The notes below the pieces were generated by a model, which searched no databases, was not told where the DNA came from, and worked only from the letters and a program-made list of their open reading frames with translations. The position numbers and the translations under genes are program-made. DNA of 64,000 nt. Source: Aquatica leii. Taxonomy: Eukaryota; Arthropoda; Insecta; Coleoptera; Lampyridae. Positions 45,461 to 56,539 of this stretch are shown piece after piece; position 1 is the stretch's first letter, and the number at the start of each line of letters is the position of its first letter. The stretch spans positions 19,791,533-19,855,532 of the forward strand of contig CM069439.1 in the NCBI GenBank assembly GCA_035610365.1. The letters are read 5' to 3'.

Positions 45461-46450
45461 CGCTATATTTTAACTAAATCATAAATTGAATTAAAAATTA
45501 CAATTACTTTACAATAATTGAGACGGTAATTCACATTCACAATTTACATATAATAAATAATATACCAAACAATTAAAATTTTGAAACTATAACAGCGAAT
45601 TAAAAAGTAAACATTTTAAATAAATATAAAGCTAAAATACTCCATCCTTCTGTATTGACATAAAAAATACAACAAAAACAATTATTTATGACATATAGTA
45701 AAGCAGGATATGGGTGACAGGAAAATGAAATTTTTTTGTTTGTCATACTAGTGATGTTGCCATCTCTACACCTAAAAAAACGTAACGTGAAAATGCAATT
45801 ACACATTAAGCTTGATTTATTTATTCTTACGAAAAATATACGTGTTTAAATCCATACGTATTAACAACATTGAAACAAATGTTTTATTTTTCTACTAGTG
45901 TCGCAAACATATTTTTTGACACAAAATCATTCCACTGTTACTAAGTCTTTATAAATATCTTAGCAATAATTTAAAACAATTATTATAATTGCTTTTCTTC
46001 GACATTTTGACCAAAAAGAGAAATTAAATAAACAACTACTTAAAATGTGATTAAAACTTAAGAGCAGTAGTCTTATACTCACAATGTTATTAATAGGTTC
46101 TTACATGGGTGTAAGTTATATAAGATGTGTTCAAAAAATAGCCTTGTAAAATTTATAATGCACTGTTTCAATATGTAACTTTTATTTAAAAACGAAATTA
46201 TTTCGTATAAAAATAAAATGCAGTATACTGTTCTAAACCATTATATAATAGGAATATATAGTTTTTGTTAATAAACGATTTGACCTTTTAGTATTGTCAC
46301 TGTTTATTATTTGCCTAATTTCAATTTTCTGAAAAGCATCACAAACGGGCACGAATGATTGCGGATTGGATTTGCTAACAAGGCTAGTTTCGCCATTAAC
46401 TATTTAATTCAAACCAACCAAGTATTTCGTTTTTTGTTTAGCTGAGTGTA

Positions 46451-47093
46451 CTAAGGATTAATTGCCACATTAAAAGCCTAAAGAACGATTAAAATTAATA
46501 ATGGAGTAATTTTAACGTTACAAGCAAGAAAAACAAGCAAGTGTGTTAATAGTGTCAAGATTATTAATCGCCAATTAACAAACCAGTTGATTTCAAAGTC
46601 CTTCCGTTGAACATATATATTAGTAAAACAAGTAAAATTATAAAGAAATAAAAATTAAATTATACGAGTTAACTCGTTGTATCTAGTAGTCGTGCAAAGT
46701 CCTTAAATTACTGGTTGCTAACGATTTTATTGGTTGTTATACAAAATTGTTAATAGTAAAAACGCATTCATTAGTTTAAAATCGTGCGTAATAGGCGTCA
46801 TTAACGATCGATTTGTGATACATTATTTACGCTACATATATCTATTAACGAACGGTCCACAAAAAATAGAAAGCATTTTTAATAAGTTATTTATAGTAAT
46901 ATTGTAATTTTAGTCTTTAGCTTCCAAAGAGCTCCTTTTGTGTTGTCTACATAAATATGTCGTTAATTGTGCTAAAAATTGAATTTGAGGATTGATTTGT
47001 AGATACCACAGGATGTTTGTAGAAAATCTTTATTTGTTTTGCTATACGATAGAGACTTTGGAATTTTCAAACGTGTCACACAGAAATAAAATA
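46451..47093. other. AT-rich stretch without recognised features
   Basis: No coding or repeat motif was recognised between the long-TIR element and the LTR-like repeat. Confidence 0.4.
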
Positions 47094-47595
47094 TGTTACG
47101 AGAATTTTTTGGCAACTTTATTACTGGCTGCTAACTCGGCAAGCAGGTAGTAAACCTTGGTGTTGATCCTAAACTAGCTTAACAAGGCGCCAAAACAAGT
47201 AAATATTTTTCAATACAAGCTTTGTTTAAATCTGTCGATGACTAAAACGAACAAATTGACAAAACACAACTTCTAACAGTAATAATCGTTAAAACCAACA
47301 GAGAGAAATAGATCAATAACAATTAAAAATTTTGTTCGGGCAACCCACCATACAACCAATTATATGCAATGGCTAACAAATGTTATAAATGAATTCTTTT
47401 AATTTAAATATAAATATTACTCGATCAAACTACCTAATCTACTATGTAGTCGCAAAATAAGTCGACAATCGACAATGATAATTATGAATCGCAAAAAAGT
47501 AAAATATGTATACAGAAACTTACCCAACCGACACTTTTTCGTCAATTGTGGTGACTTTTACTACTCATATTTATTTTATTTAAAATTGAAACTAT

Positions 47596-47606
47596 GCGTG
47601 GTATAT
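47596..47606 (+). promoter_or_regulatory. TATA-like box in the LTR-like repeat
   Basis: GTATATAAGC occurs at the same place in copy 2 as GTATATGAGC in copy 1. A TCAGT arthropod-type initiator motif follows at about 47732. The consensus is better kept in copy 2. Activity is inferred from motifs alone. Confidence 0.35.
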
Positions 47607-48099
47607 AAGCTTATGTACAACGGTTATTTTGCCTTTATTTATGACTGCGTTCAAATGAGCAAAGAAATTTGACGGTTGTCACGTCAACGTACTCAGCGAC
47701 AATACAGTTTGCGACTGAAAGTGAATTTAAGTCAGTGTGATCTAACGTTATTATGTAAAACACGCTAAAGGCTGACCATTAATGATTACAATTGAAGCAA
47801 ATTACACAAAGTAAAATTTTACGTTACTAAAAAATAGTACGTACAAAGCTGGCACAAGTAGAGTAATAAATTTAGATGTAAGAAGATCTATGCTATACTA
47901 AACAGTAGTTTAATAAAGTAATACGATACTGATATCGGGGTCTCTTCCAATTATGTTAAACGAAGTGGACTCACAAGTTACATGCATATTCCCAAAAACA
48001 ACTACTGGGTACGAAGATAGCATGATAATCCCCCAAAACTCGCTGAAAAAAAAATAAAAAGATAATGTGACGACGCCATCTTTGAGAATTGTTTTACTA

Positions 48100-48507
48100 A
48101 GATTATAAACGACTTTTGTCTTAGACCGCGTCGTAGTTAAACACCCAGAATTAGCCTTGGTCCTAGTCTATCCTTGAGAGCCAAAACAAGAAGTAGAACT
48201 TGACCTTTGCCGTATTGTCGATCGTAAACCCAAACAAACTGACGTTTCGAAAAACATTGCAGCTTGCATCTTCAGAGCATCAGTGACATTTACCACTCTT
48301 AAGATGCAAGCTGCAATGTCTTGCAAAACGTCAGTTTGTTTGGGTTCACGGACGACAATACGGCAAAGGCCAAGTACTACTTCTTGTTTTGGCTCTCAAG
48401 GAGAGACTAAGACCAAGCCTAAGTCTGAATGTTTAACTACGACGCGGTCTAAGCCGAAAGTCGCTTATAATCATAAACATAACAACCGCGAAAGCTTAAG
48501 ATTCTAT
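48100..48507. mobile_element. fold-back element with 12-bp target duplication
   Basis: Inverted arms of about 165 bp (from about 48102 to 48278, and 48299 to about 48475) surround a short loop. The outer ends read AGATTATAAACGACTTT on the left and, inverted, on the right. ATTGTTTTACTA occurs on both sides (48088-48099, 48508-48519), and LTR-like copy 1 has an unoccupied site here, so the insertion is well supported. The minus strand in the left arm reads CTGAAGA, 20 nt, then GAAACGTCAG (48275-48243), reminiscent of a hammerhead core as in Penelope-like elements. Confidence 0.75.
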
Positions 48508-48774
48508 ATTGTTTTACTACATGGGAACGTCGCGTAAATAACCGTAACGCAAAATTTGACCTAGAATACGTTTTCCTTAGCACATCCGCTAAAAGCGTAA
48601 TGGAAATCACTGCCGAGAAAAATTCAACAGCAAGAAAAATACTTACATGTCTTAAAATAACACCCAGGTACACGACTGTTTACCAACGATTTACAATCGC
48701 GAAAAGCAAAAGCGAAAAATGGACGTTTGACAACGATATACCGTTTATCCCCACTCATAAGGCAAATCAATAGC

Positions 48775-50800
48775 TTGCTTAGACAGTGCCGTGGTTAATT
48801 TTAGTTCAGAATAAATCTTTTCGATGAATACACAGTAACGGCATGTAAGAGATCGTATACATCACTGCGCGCGGTTGCGGTTTGGTTCGCGGTTTAGGTC
48901 GCTTACATCGAAGTGCATGGGAATGCTTAAAAACTAGGGTTTTATTGTAAAGTTGAATTTTTTAGTAATTTTTAATTTGTGTATGTATTCAAATTAAAAT
49001 ATAAAAATTCTGCACAGACAAAAAAATTTCAAATCAATAATTTCAGTTAGCTTAATTCTTTAAATTTACTACTGAAAATTTTTAGATGAGCGACACAACA
49101 GAAGTTTCAAATTTTAATTTGAATACATAAAGTTAAAAACTATTACAAAATTAAAATACATGTCCTTTACAATAAAACTCGAATTTTTGAAGCTGAACTA
49201 CATTCCCCTGCACATCAATGTAAGACGCGAGCGCTATCTAAACCGCGATCGCAACCTGAACCGCAACATAAACCGCCACCGCGATTGCGCTCATAAACTG
49301 GTAGCTAATCTACCACAAAAACGTGCCCATAGTGCCTGTTTTTAAATATAAACTCAACACCACTCTTTTTATTTAAAAATTTGTTTTCATTTTAAAATTA
49401 TTTTGCTTTATGAAACATCAAATTTTAACAATTACAATTTAAATTCATCATATTCTTGGGTATAAACTCGAAAGGAATTACTACAAAACAGCTTTTGTCA
49501 CTTAAAATAAATGTGTCACAATCAATTCTTGCGATGTATAATTTTTGAAGAATTGATACTTTTTTTTGGTCCAGGAGACGTAAGGTAATTGCACAAACTT
49601 TATGTTTAGAAACTACACCAATTAACTTTAGAACTTGGAAAGTTTATTATTTAAACGCCGTCATATAAACTTATCTCGCGTGCTTATCCAGAGCCTTTTT
49701 TAAATACGAAGAGTTATAGCTTAACAAATTAACTTTTTAAAAACATTTTACGTAGAATTTGTGATTAGGCGATGCCTTTAAAGCAATTTAATTGTAGGCA
49801 TTATAATTAAATATAACGTAAATATAGATTTAATTTAGATAGCAATTTCAGATGTTTTGTATTATGGCCTGATAATTTCTTGTCCCTTTACTAAAAATTT
49901 ACAATTTATGTATTATATCTAAACTAGTAGGGTGTATAACCATAATATTACTATATTTAGACTATCATTTATCAAACGCGAGAATTTCGTTTCTCATTCT
50001 CATTATGTGGGTCATCGTTTATTGTAAAAAAATATTGAGTTTTACAGTATCTTTAAAAGAAAGAAAAATAGGACCTCAGAATATTGAAATAATATTAAAA
50101 TTTTGAAAGAAAGTAAGTTTAATATACAGAGTGATTTATATCATTTGTCTATTTAAAATATATTTAGAACAAAAAAAACTACAAATTAAAAAAAATGTTT
50201 TTTTTTTAAAACTGTGCTATGTTTGGTTACAGGGAAGTTTTTTTAATTTAATAGAAACATTTTAATTCCAATAATTGTCTCTATCTCAGCTATGATTCTG
50301 AGTTACACATATACTTGAAAGTATTAGTGTGTAAAAAAATGGTAATGTGGAAATGTTTAGAAATTCAGAAGCTGCCAACTGCAGTATCAAAAAGCTTACA
50401 ATACAATTTTATTTGCCTAGGAGGAGACTGAATCTACCCACTATAATGCTCAATAATGTAGAACTTGTATTTACTGTAGACGTAACACGCAATTAGAGAT
50501 TTATTTTGACATCTCACATTTACGTGGATTTACAAGTTTGCATACACTTTTCGCTGCTAAATTTAGAGAAAATTAATGCTAAAATACGCGAAAAACAAAA
50601 TTTTGCTTTTCAATTATTTTCTAATTGTGCGAAGAAAAAAAACTAAAATATACAACTATTTTAATAATCAGGCAGTTCTTAAAACTCTATCGGTTTACGT
50701 TATTTTCAGTTTGCATCCTATTTTGAGATTGTTTGAACTGTCCCTATAAACTGCTAAAAATTTGCAAATCGTCTACTAAAAATAGAACAAACGCTTTTTT
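48775..50800. other. 2-kb segment inserted in LTR-like copy 2
   Basis: LTR-like copy 1 passes from its CCGTTTATCCCCAC block to its right-end block within about 180 bp, while copy 2 has about 2 kb more. The segment contains the GCGGTT-rich palindrome at 48860-49305 and otherwise AT-rich DNA without a recognised gene. Confidence 0.5.
48860..49305. repeat. palindrome with GCGGTT-rich ends
   Basis: The left arm 48868-49010 carries repeats such as GCGGTTGCGGTTTGGTTCGCG, then GGGTTTTATTGTAAAGTT and TGTATTCAAATTAAAAT. The right arm about 49104-49300 is the inverse, ending in AACCGCGATCGCAACCTGAA and ACCGCCACCGCG. The GC-rich outer repeats contrast with AT-rich inner arms. It looks like a fold-back element with subterminal repeats. 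A 61-codon frame (49160-49345) is a by-product of the repeats. Confidence 0.7.
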
Positions 50801-50912
50801 TATGTGCACCGCTTATTGGAATCACGAATCACTTTATTAAAAAAAACGGGCCGGACGTATACTACTACATAGAAAAAACATCGTTTATAATAATCACTAT
50901 TTCGGTTTATGT

Positions 50913-52734
50913 TATCAATTTTCTTCTTAGGTTTATTTCTATACATGAACAATAACCTAACGAATGTTTTATTTCTTACATGGTCAGTTTCATTTTGTAT
51001 TTTGAAACAAAAGTGCCAGATGCAAAAATGTTTTATTCTTAGCGCTTACTGAAAATCATGTGAAAAAATAAACATTATAAAGATGTAAAAAATAGAGCTT
51101 TTAACGCTATGCCACATGTTACAAAAATTTTAATAGAATCAAGTTATATTATTGCAATGGCATTTTAAATTGAGTAGATTTCCATTATACAGACAAAAAT
51201 AAACAAAAAGTTTAACGAATATTTGAGTGCAGTTTTCACGGATATTAAATAATGGTCGGTCTCTTTAGTAATTCGAATTTCGAATTCGTTGAATTGCTTT
51301 ATAAAGTACTATCAAAGAGATGGCGATGTATAATTGTGAATTGATGCCAATTTTGTTGTACGGATCTGAAACGCATTTGCTTTGAGGGCAAGTTATACAT
51401 TTTTTTTTAACTTCGTTTCTATTTACAAACAGTTTGAATGAGTATTTTTTCAGCTATTCTAAGCAAAATTAAAGCACAAAGAGATACTATTTCAAGTTCG
51501 AGTCTTTGTGTAACTAAATAAATAACTAATAATAAAAGTAGCATATTTATTTTCTTAAATAATTTTTATTTTGTTTTGAAAAAAACTACTTTATCTCATC
51601 CATAAAAAAATTTAACGAAGGTCCTTAAGCTATGAACGGTTTTGTATTTACAACTATTTCAATAAAATTCAAGAATTCCTTAAATAGAAAGTTTATGCGC
51701 GTTAAAATTAGTGTAGGGCATAACCGAATTATTTCAATAACCGAATACTCAGTACTTGAGTGATTTCGAGACTGAATCATTATTCGAATTATCGCTTAAA
51801 TCATTTAGCAGTGTATTTAAGGTAGAGGATTTGGCGTACGTGCTGCTCAATTACTTATTCACATTCGTCACGTCATATACCCCTAGTCATTTAATTCAAA
51901 ATTCAATTTTAACTTCCTAATAATATCTGTTTTTTTTTAACCTTATATAAATAACATTTATTTACTGTTGTTGATATTCTCTGAGGATATCTTAGATAAA
52001 TAATTTTGGAGGAGAAACATTTTAAAGTACCTATTAGGTAGCAGTTGAGAATATCATTTGGACAGCTAGTTTGGTGTTCGATGATTCAGAAGATAACATT
52101 TTATGATACCCAGCAATTATGAGCTGAAGATATTACTAGTTTTGTGCAATGGGAAATCTAATGTATATAGTCAGCTTAATTTAGCTACCCCCTTTACATC
52201 TTTTATCTCGCTAAAAGATATTAACTGAATGTTAAGTGAATAGAATGTATGGGTACTCTCTGTATCAAAACCGCAACCAGCGCATATGTTCTGTTCTATC
52301 ACAATACATCAATCGCACAGATCTGCAAGTAAAAAACTACATAGGCTTTATATACATTTCTATCAATTATAGTCGAACTTGGCAATAAATGAAAACAATG
52401 CTAATTACTGAAGAGAATAGTGATAGGGGGTAGTAGATAAAGTAGTTTTAGCGTTAACAGGAAGGTCCCATAATTGTGTCGAAACGAGTTAAAAGTTGAT
52501 AGTGAGTAATATTACTGATTAGGTGGAGAATGTAAACAATATGTTAGATTAGATCATGTTTCAACAAGTCAAATAAGCTCAGTAACCATCTAGCGCCCCA
52601 CTCAGTTTATATTCAGCATTGGTTATTTTATTTATGTAATATATTTGTAATTTTTATTATATGAGGTAAACAGAAAAATCACACAACCGACTAATATTTT
52701 TGACGTGAAAGGATTTAATACAAGAAACTAAAAA
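50913..52734. other. AT-rich stretch without recognised features
   Basis: No coding or repeat motif was recognised on either strand. Confidence 0.4.
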
Positions 52735-53927
52735 AATATATCTTATCCTCACACTGACTCAGTTCAGTGTCCCAGGTTCTGAAGTACTAGTTTTACAACC
52801 ATCTTCTAATGTAATGACATCCTGAATGAGTCAGAGGACTTAGATGCATTAACTTCCTAGGATAAATCTAGTTCAGGTTTTTGTGTTGACAAAGAATCTC
52901 AACTTTTTTCTTAGAGTGAGTTTAACAACCTAGTAAGAAATTTAGGTTTTTTGAAAGATGCAGGTTAATTAATAGAATCAAAGACTAAAAAACAAGAAGC
53001 TGCTATCTTGTGGTACAGTCATTGAAAGAGAGAGACTAAATTTAGTGAATCTTTTCTCTAAAAAGGAAAACCTAGTTTATTTTAAAGATGTACGTGAGCT
53101 CATAAGGTGCTTTGAAATAGATTATGATTCATCAGAATGGCGTATATTCATTGATTTTTGCTGCATAATAAAAATGTATTTACACCTCTTCATATGGGAC
53201 AATCGCTTCATATGCAAAAAAACTATAATGACTGCGATTACTGAGAAAATTATATATCAAGAGCATTAATAATGGTTTGTGATTTCAAAATATTAACCAT
53301 GTTGCTGGGCCAGAAGGAAGGTTACAGAAAATATGTTTTCTTTCTTTGGTTATAGGATAGTAGAGCCAGACAGCTGCAATGGACAAAAACTGGCTGGCCA
53401 CCTGGAAACAGTTTAACATCCGACAAGAAAAACGTCATTAATACGATCTTTGTTCCGTCGAAAAAATGTTATTAACATCTCTTCATACCAAATTGTCAAA
53501 TAACTGTCAAGAGATGGGGATCATTTTAGATATCTGTGCTCTCAAAACTGTCTAAAATCAAGTTAAAAGCGGAAGTATTCACTGGCCCCGACATAAGCAA
53601 ACTTCTAACTAATTCATTTTTTTAATACAATGGGAAACGTAGCGTGAGACTTTTTCAAGAATGTAGTGCACAAGTTGGGTTATATCAGGAGCCCCTGACA
53701 ACAAAAACATTGTGCAACAGATGTTGGCAGCGCATAAAGCTCAAGAATTCAAGCTGAGCTTAACAGTTAATTCCTTACATTTTCATATTAACTATTTTCC
53801 TAAAAAAGAGATCGTATAATGAAGAACATGGAGCCACTAGAATATTCATGATTTTGAGAGACGTTACCGCCGATTACTATTGGATGCTCAATCAAGAAAC
53901 CAAAAATGTAAAATGGAAACTAATGGG
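52735..53927 (+). pseudogene. third, highly decayed relative of the CACTG-ended transposase
   Basis: Shifting between plus-strand frames, the stretch follows copies A and B in order. SEFNNLVRNLGFLKDA matches their SELNDLVRDLQLPK. SKKENLVYFKDVRELIRCFE and DSSEWRIFIDF match the FIDSSK region. MVCDFKILTMLLGQKEGY matches ADLKVVALL. KAEVFTGPDISKLLTNS matches the GVFVGPQIRQLF block, and NYFPKKESYNEEHGA matches FFPESLGAVSDEHG. It comes from a distinct, older subfamily, since the sequence is well diverged even at conserved blocks. The 3' end is cut by a mariner element at 53928. No TIRs were found. Confidence 0.7.
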
Positions 53928-55251
53928 TGGTCCACGGGAAACCGACGGTTTTAAAATAGTAATTACTCTGTTAGTTTTGAAGACAGACACATTTTATTTA
54001 CACAAAAATAAAGCTGAATTTATGCCATTTAAAAAAAATACATTACTTTATTTTTTTAAAATAACATCACTTAAATGGCGGCCATTTTCACGAACACACA
54101 TTTTAAGTCTTTCTTGAAAATTGACGTCCACTCTTCTTAATATCTCGTCATTGATTAGAGCGATTTGGTTTTGTATTGCCGTCTTCAGTGCTTCCAGAGT
54201 GCGTGGCTTTTCTTTGTAGACATGAGCCTTAAGATGACCATAAAGAAAGTAATCGCACTATCCGATTAGACGAACGTGGAGTCCAAGCAAGATCGCCAAA
54301 CCGTGAAATCACTCGCCCAGAAAACAACGCTCGCACTGCATCCATAGAAGCTCGGGCCGTATGAGCAGTAGCCCCGTCTTGCTGGAACCAAACGTGATCC
54401 ATGTCGATACTTCGTCTTTTAAGTTCAGGCATAAAAAAAGTCTCTTATCATACCCACGTAACGGTTGGATGTTACTGTTACAGTAATCTCATTGTCTTCA
54501 AAGAAAAATGGTCCGAAAATCCCACACTTTCCTAAAGCGCACCAAACCGTCACTTTTGGACTGTGCAATGGTCTTTGATGTAACTCACGAGGATTTTCCA
54601 AAGCCCAATAACGACAGTTCTGTTTATTAACAAGCCCATTCAAATGAACATGAGCTTCATCACTCATTAACACCGTCAATTCTTCATTTTCTTTAAAAAT
54701 GTGTAACATTTCGTCAGCAAACGTACGACGTTGTTGATAGTCCACTGGCTTCAACTTTTGGACAATCATAATTTTGTATGGGTAGAATCCCAAGTCCTTA
54801 TGTAAGATACGTTTTGTTGTGGTTTTACTCAGCTCAAGTTCAGTTGCATGACGTCTAGCAGAACGGCCGGGACTGCGCAGAATCGGCTCTCTCACTCTGT
54901 CCACGTTTTGTGGCGTGCGAGCCGACCGAGCAGGGCCAGGTGGCTTTGTTTTCATAACAGAACCCGTGGATCTAAATGAATTTACCCACCTTAGAATGGT
55001 ATTCCTACTCGGTATTTCACAATGGCGTTCGATATGAAAATAACGCCTGAAACATCGTTGAGTTTCAATTACTGATTCACCACTTTTTATAAATGTGTCG
55101 TATGCAAACACGCGATGATCTTTCGTCCACAGCGGCATAATGGCGACTGAATGGCAGACGGTGGGAAGTCGAGTAACCTTGACGGCGCGTTTCCCCCTCT
55201 ACCAGCCGCCAAGTACTGCGCGATTCAAAACCGTCCGTTTCCCGTGGACCA
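53928..55251 (-). mobile_element. mariner-like element with both ends
   Basis: The left end TGGTCCACGGGAAACCGACG (53928) is inverted at the right end, CGTTTCCCGTGGACCA (55251). The TIRs are about 27 bp. A clear TA duplication is not visible, because flanks differ by one or two bases. It carries a transposase on the minus strand and is inserted in the third CACTG-family relic. Length is 1324 bp, typical of complete mariner-like elements. Confidence 0.85.
54110..55138 (-). pseudogene. mariner-like transposase with one frameshift in its first two thirds
   Basis: The first 237 codons from ATG 55138 are open: MPLWTKDHRVFAYDTFIKSG, the helix-turn-helix with NTILRWVNSFRSTGSV, SARTPQNVDRVREPILRSPG, and LTVLMSDEAHVHLNG with the first catalytic Asp. 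A one-base shift in an A-run near 54428 leads to DHVWFQQDGATAHTA (second Asp). The final block reads PRSSNRI where relatives have SPDLTP, so the third catalytic Asp appears changed to Asn, and another shift precedes CDYFLYGHLKAHVYKEKP. The C-terminal MCVRENGRH is kept. This is a recently inactivated copy. Confidence 0.88.
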
Positions 55252-55255
55252 TTAA

Positions 55256-55850
55256 AATTCTTAATAGAATTTTATTGGGAGTTAGGGTTTTTCATAACAA
55301 TAACTGAATGATAACAATATCCAATAACATCTATAAGTTACCTTTAAATACAAAATATGCTATATTTTTACATTAACGATACAATAAAAAAAATTTTTAA
55401 AAAGACCGCGGTGAAAATACTTGAAATCGGACAGATCTTGCTCGATCCCCGTCGAATATTCGAGAAACCACTCGCGCAATATTTAAGAAGGTTGACTCAA
55501 GAGGAACAAGCATAGTTAGTTAATAATTATTTGTAGTCAATTTGTTCTAGTAAACGGTATAGAGCAACTCTAAAGTGAAGTACACAGTGAAATACGTCTT
55601 TGCAGAAAAAAAAATAACAAACGAACATCGATTTTATAATAGCCGGTGGGAATCAGACTATTTAATAACATACAATAATAATATACTTTAGTGTATTGTT
55701 TGTATGTAAGGACTATCGGTTCCCAAAGAATATAATATAAAACGACATTACACTACGTTACACGAGTTTCAACAATATATAAGTTTAACTTTATTAGTTG
55801 CCTTTGGCTTACAGATTCGTTTGTGCTACACTACATACAACCTACATTCC
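55256..55850. other. non-coding stretch without recognised features
   Basis: No motif was recognised. The right end approaches the 3' tail of the non-LTR fragment. Confidence 0.4.
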
Positions 55851-55854
55851 ATTC

Positions 55855-56515
55855 TATATTTACATTTACATTTACATTCTATTTACTTTTTTTTTAATAC
55901 ATTTTCTTATCCCTTCTCTCCCCTTAACTTTTTCCTCCTGCTCCATACTTTTTCCATCCATTCCGCTCCTTTTCCGTTTTCATCTAAGATTTCTTCTATT
56001 TTCATCACCTCTTCTCTTAGTTCCCTGCATTTCTGTCTCATGTGGTTAAGGTCTTCCGTTTCTTCTCCACATAGCCTGCACATCTTTTCTGGTTCTTCTT
56101 TCCAATATTTGTTCCCTAACTCCTCGTTGCCACATTTGAACCTTGCTACCATTTTTTTCTTTTTGTTGCTTTTATTCTCTCTATCTTTTAAATATTCCGG
56201 CACTTCTTAACCCTTGATATCTTTATAATTCCTATTATATCTACCCTCTTTTATCTTTGTCCATCTTTCTTGTTTTTCGATGTCTCTATCTCTCCTTATT
56301 ATTTCTTCCCTTATCCCTACTCCCTCTTCTCTTAATCTCTCCACTTCTTCTCTCACGTACCCGTTTCTTTTGTAATACTCTTCTCTGCCCTCCTGCCTGT
56401 ACTTCACTTTCTCTCCCTTTATCTCTTTCCAACATTCTTGCAGTATTTTGCAATCTGTTTTTTCCCTCAGTTCTTTCTCGTATTTTATTGCTCTTTTTCC
56501 TGCCTCTACCCTTCA
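55855..56515 (-). pseudogene. non-LTR retrotransposon 3' end with zinc knuckle
   Basis: In the minus sense it overlaps the 14.2-kb copy (GREEYYKRNGYVREEVERLR, KQERWTKIKEGRYNRNY). It then continues into the C-terminus that copy lacks: MVARFKCGNEELGNKYW, a CRLCGEETEDLNHMRQKC zinc knuckle, and a lysine/glutamate-rich end at about 55907. A short TGTAAA-type repeat tail follows at 55858-55885, as expected for a LINE 3' end. Here the RT palm is missing. The plus-strand open frames are antisense shadows. Confidence 0.85.
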
Positions 56516-56539
56516 ACAATATAAGGGTAGTCAAAAAAA

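Larger units (their letters stand above)
37992..46448 (-). mobile_element. Tc1/mariner-type element with about 0.9-kb TIRs, heavily interrupted
   Basis: The left end CACTCAACTGAACAAAAAACG (37992) is matched by the inverted right end CGTTTTTTGTTTAGCTGAGTG (46448), with TA duplications at 37990-37991 and 46449-46450. The left TIR runs 37992-38290, is interrupted by the Penelope-like insertion, and resumes at 43753 to about 44340. The right TIR is continuous from about 45580 to 46448. Without the insertion the element is about 3 kb. The interior encodes a decayed Tc1-like transposase on the minus strand. TIRs this long are unusual for the superfamily. Confidence 0.85.
47094..50912 (+). repeat. 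LTR-like dispersed repeat, copy 2, with insertions
   Basis: It begins TGTTACGAGAATTTTTTGG and, from 47341, follows copy 1 (1878-3192). Shared blocks include the TATA block TGGTATATAAGCTTATGTAC (about 47600), the TCAGTGTGATC block (about 47730), the CGTTTATCCCCAC block (48743) and the right-end block 50810-50912. Two insertions separate the blocks: a fold-back element at 48100-48507 and a 2-kb segment between about 48775 and 50800. The TATA and initiator-like pair suggests a plus-strand retrotransposon promoter. Confidence 0.6.

Noticed and set aside
48283-48537. 84-codon plus-strand frame
   Set aside because: It arises from the second arm of the fold-back element; the mirrored arm has no matching coding sense.
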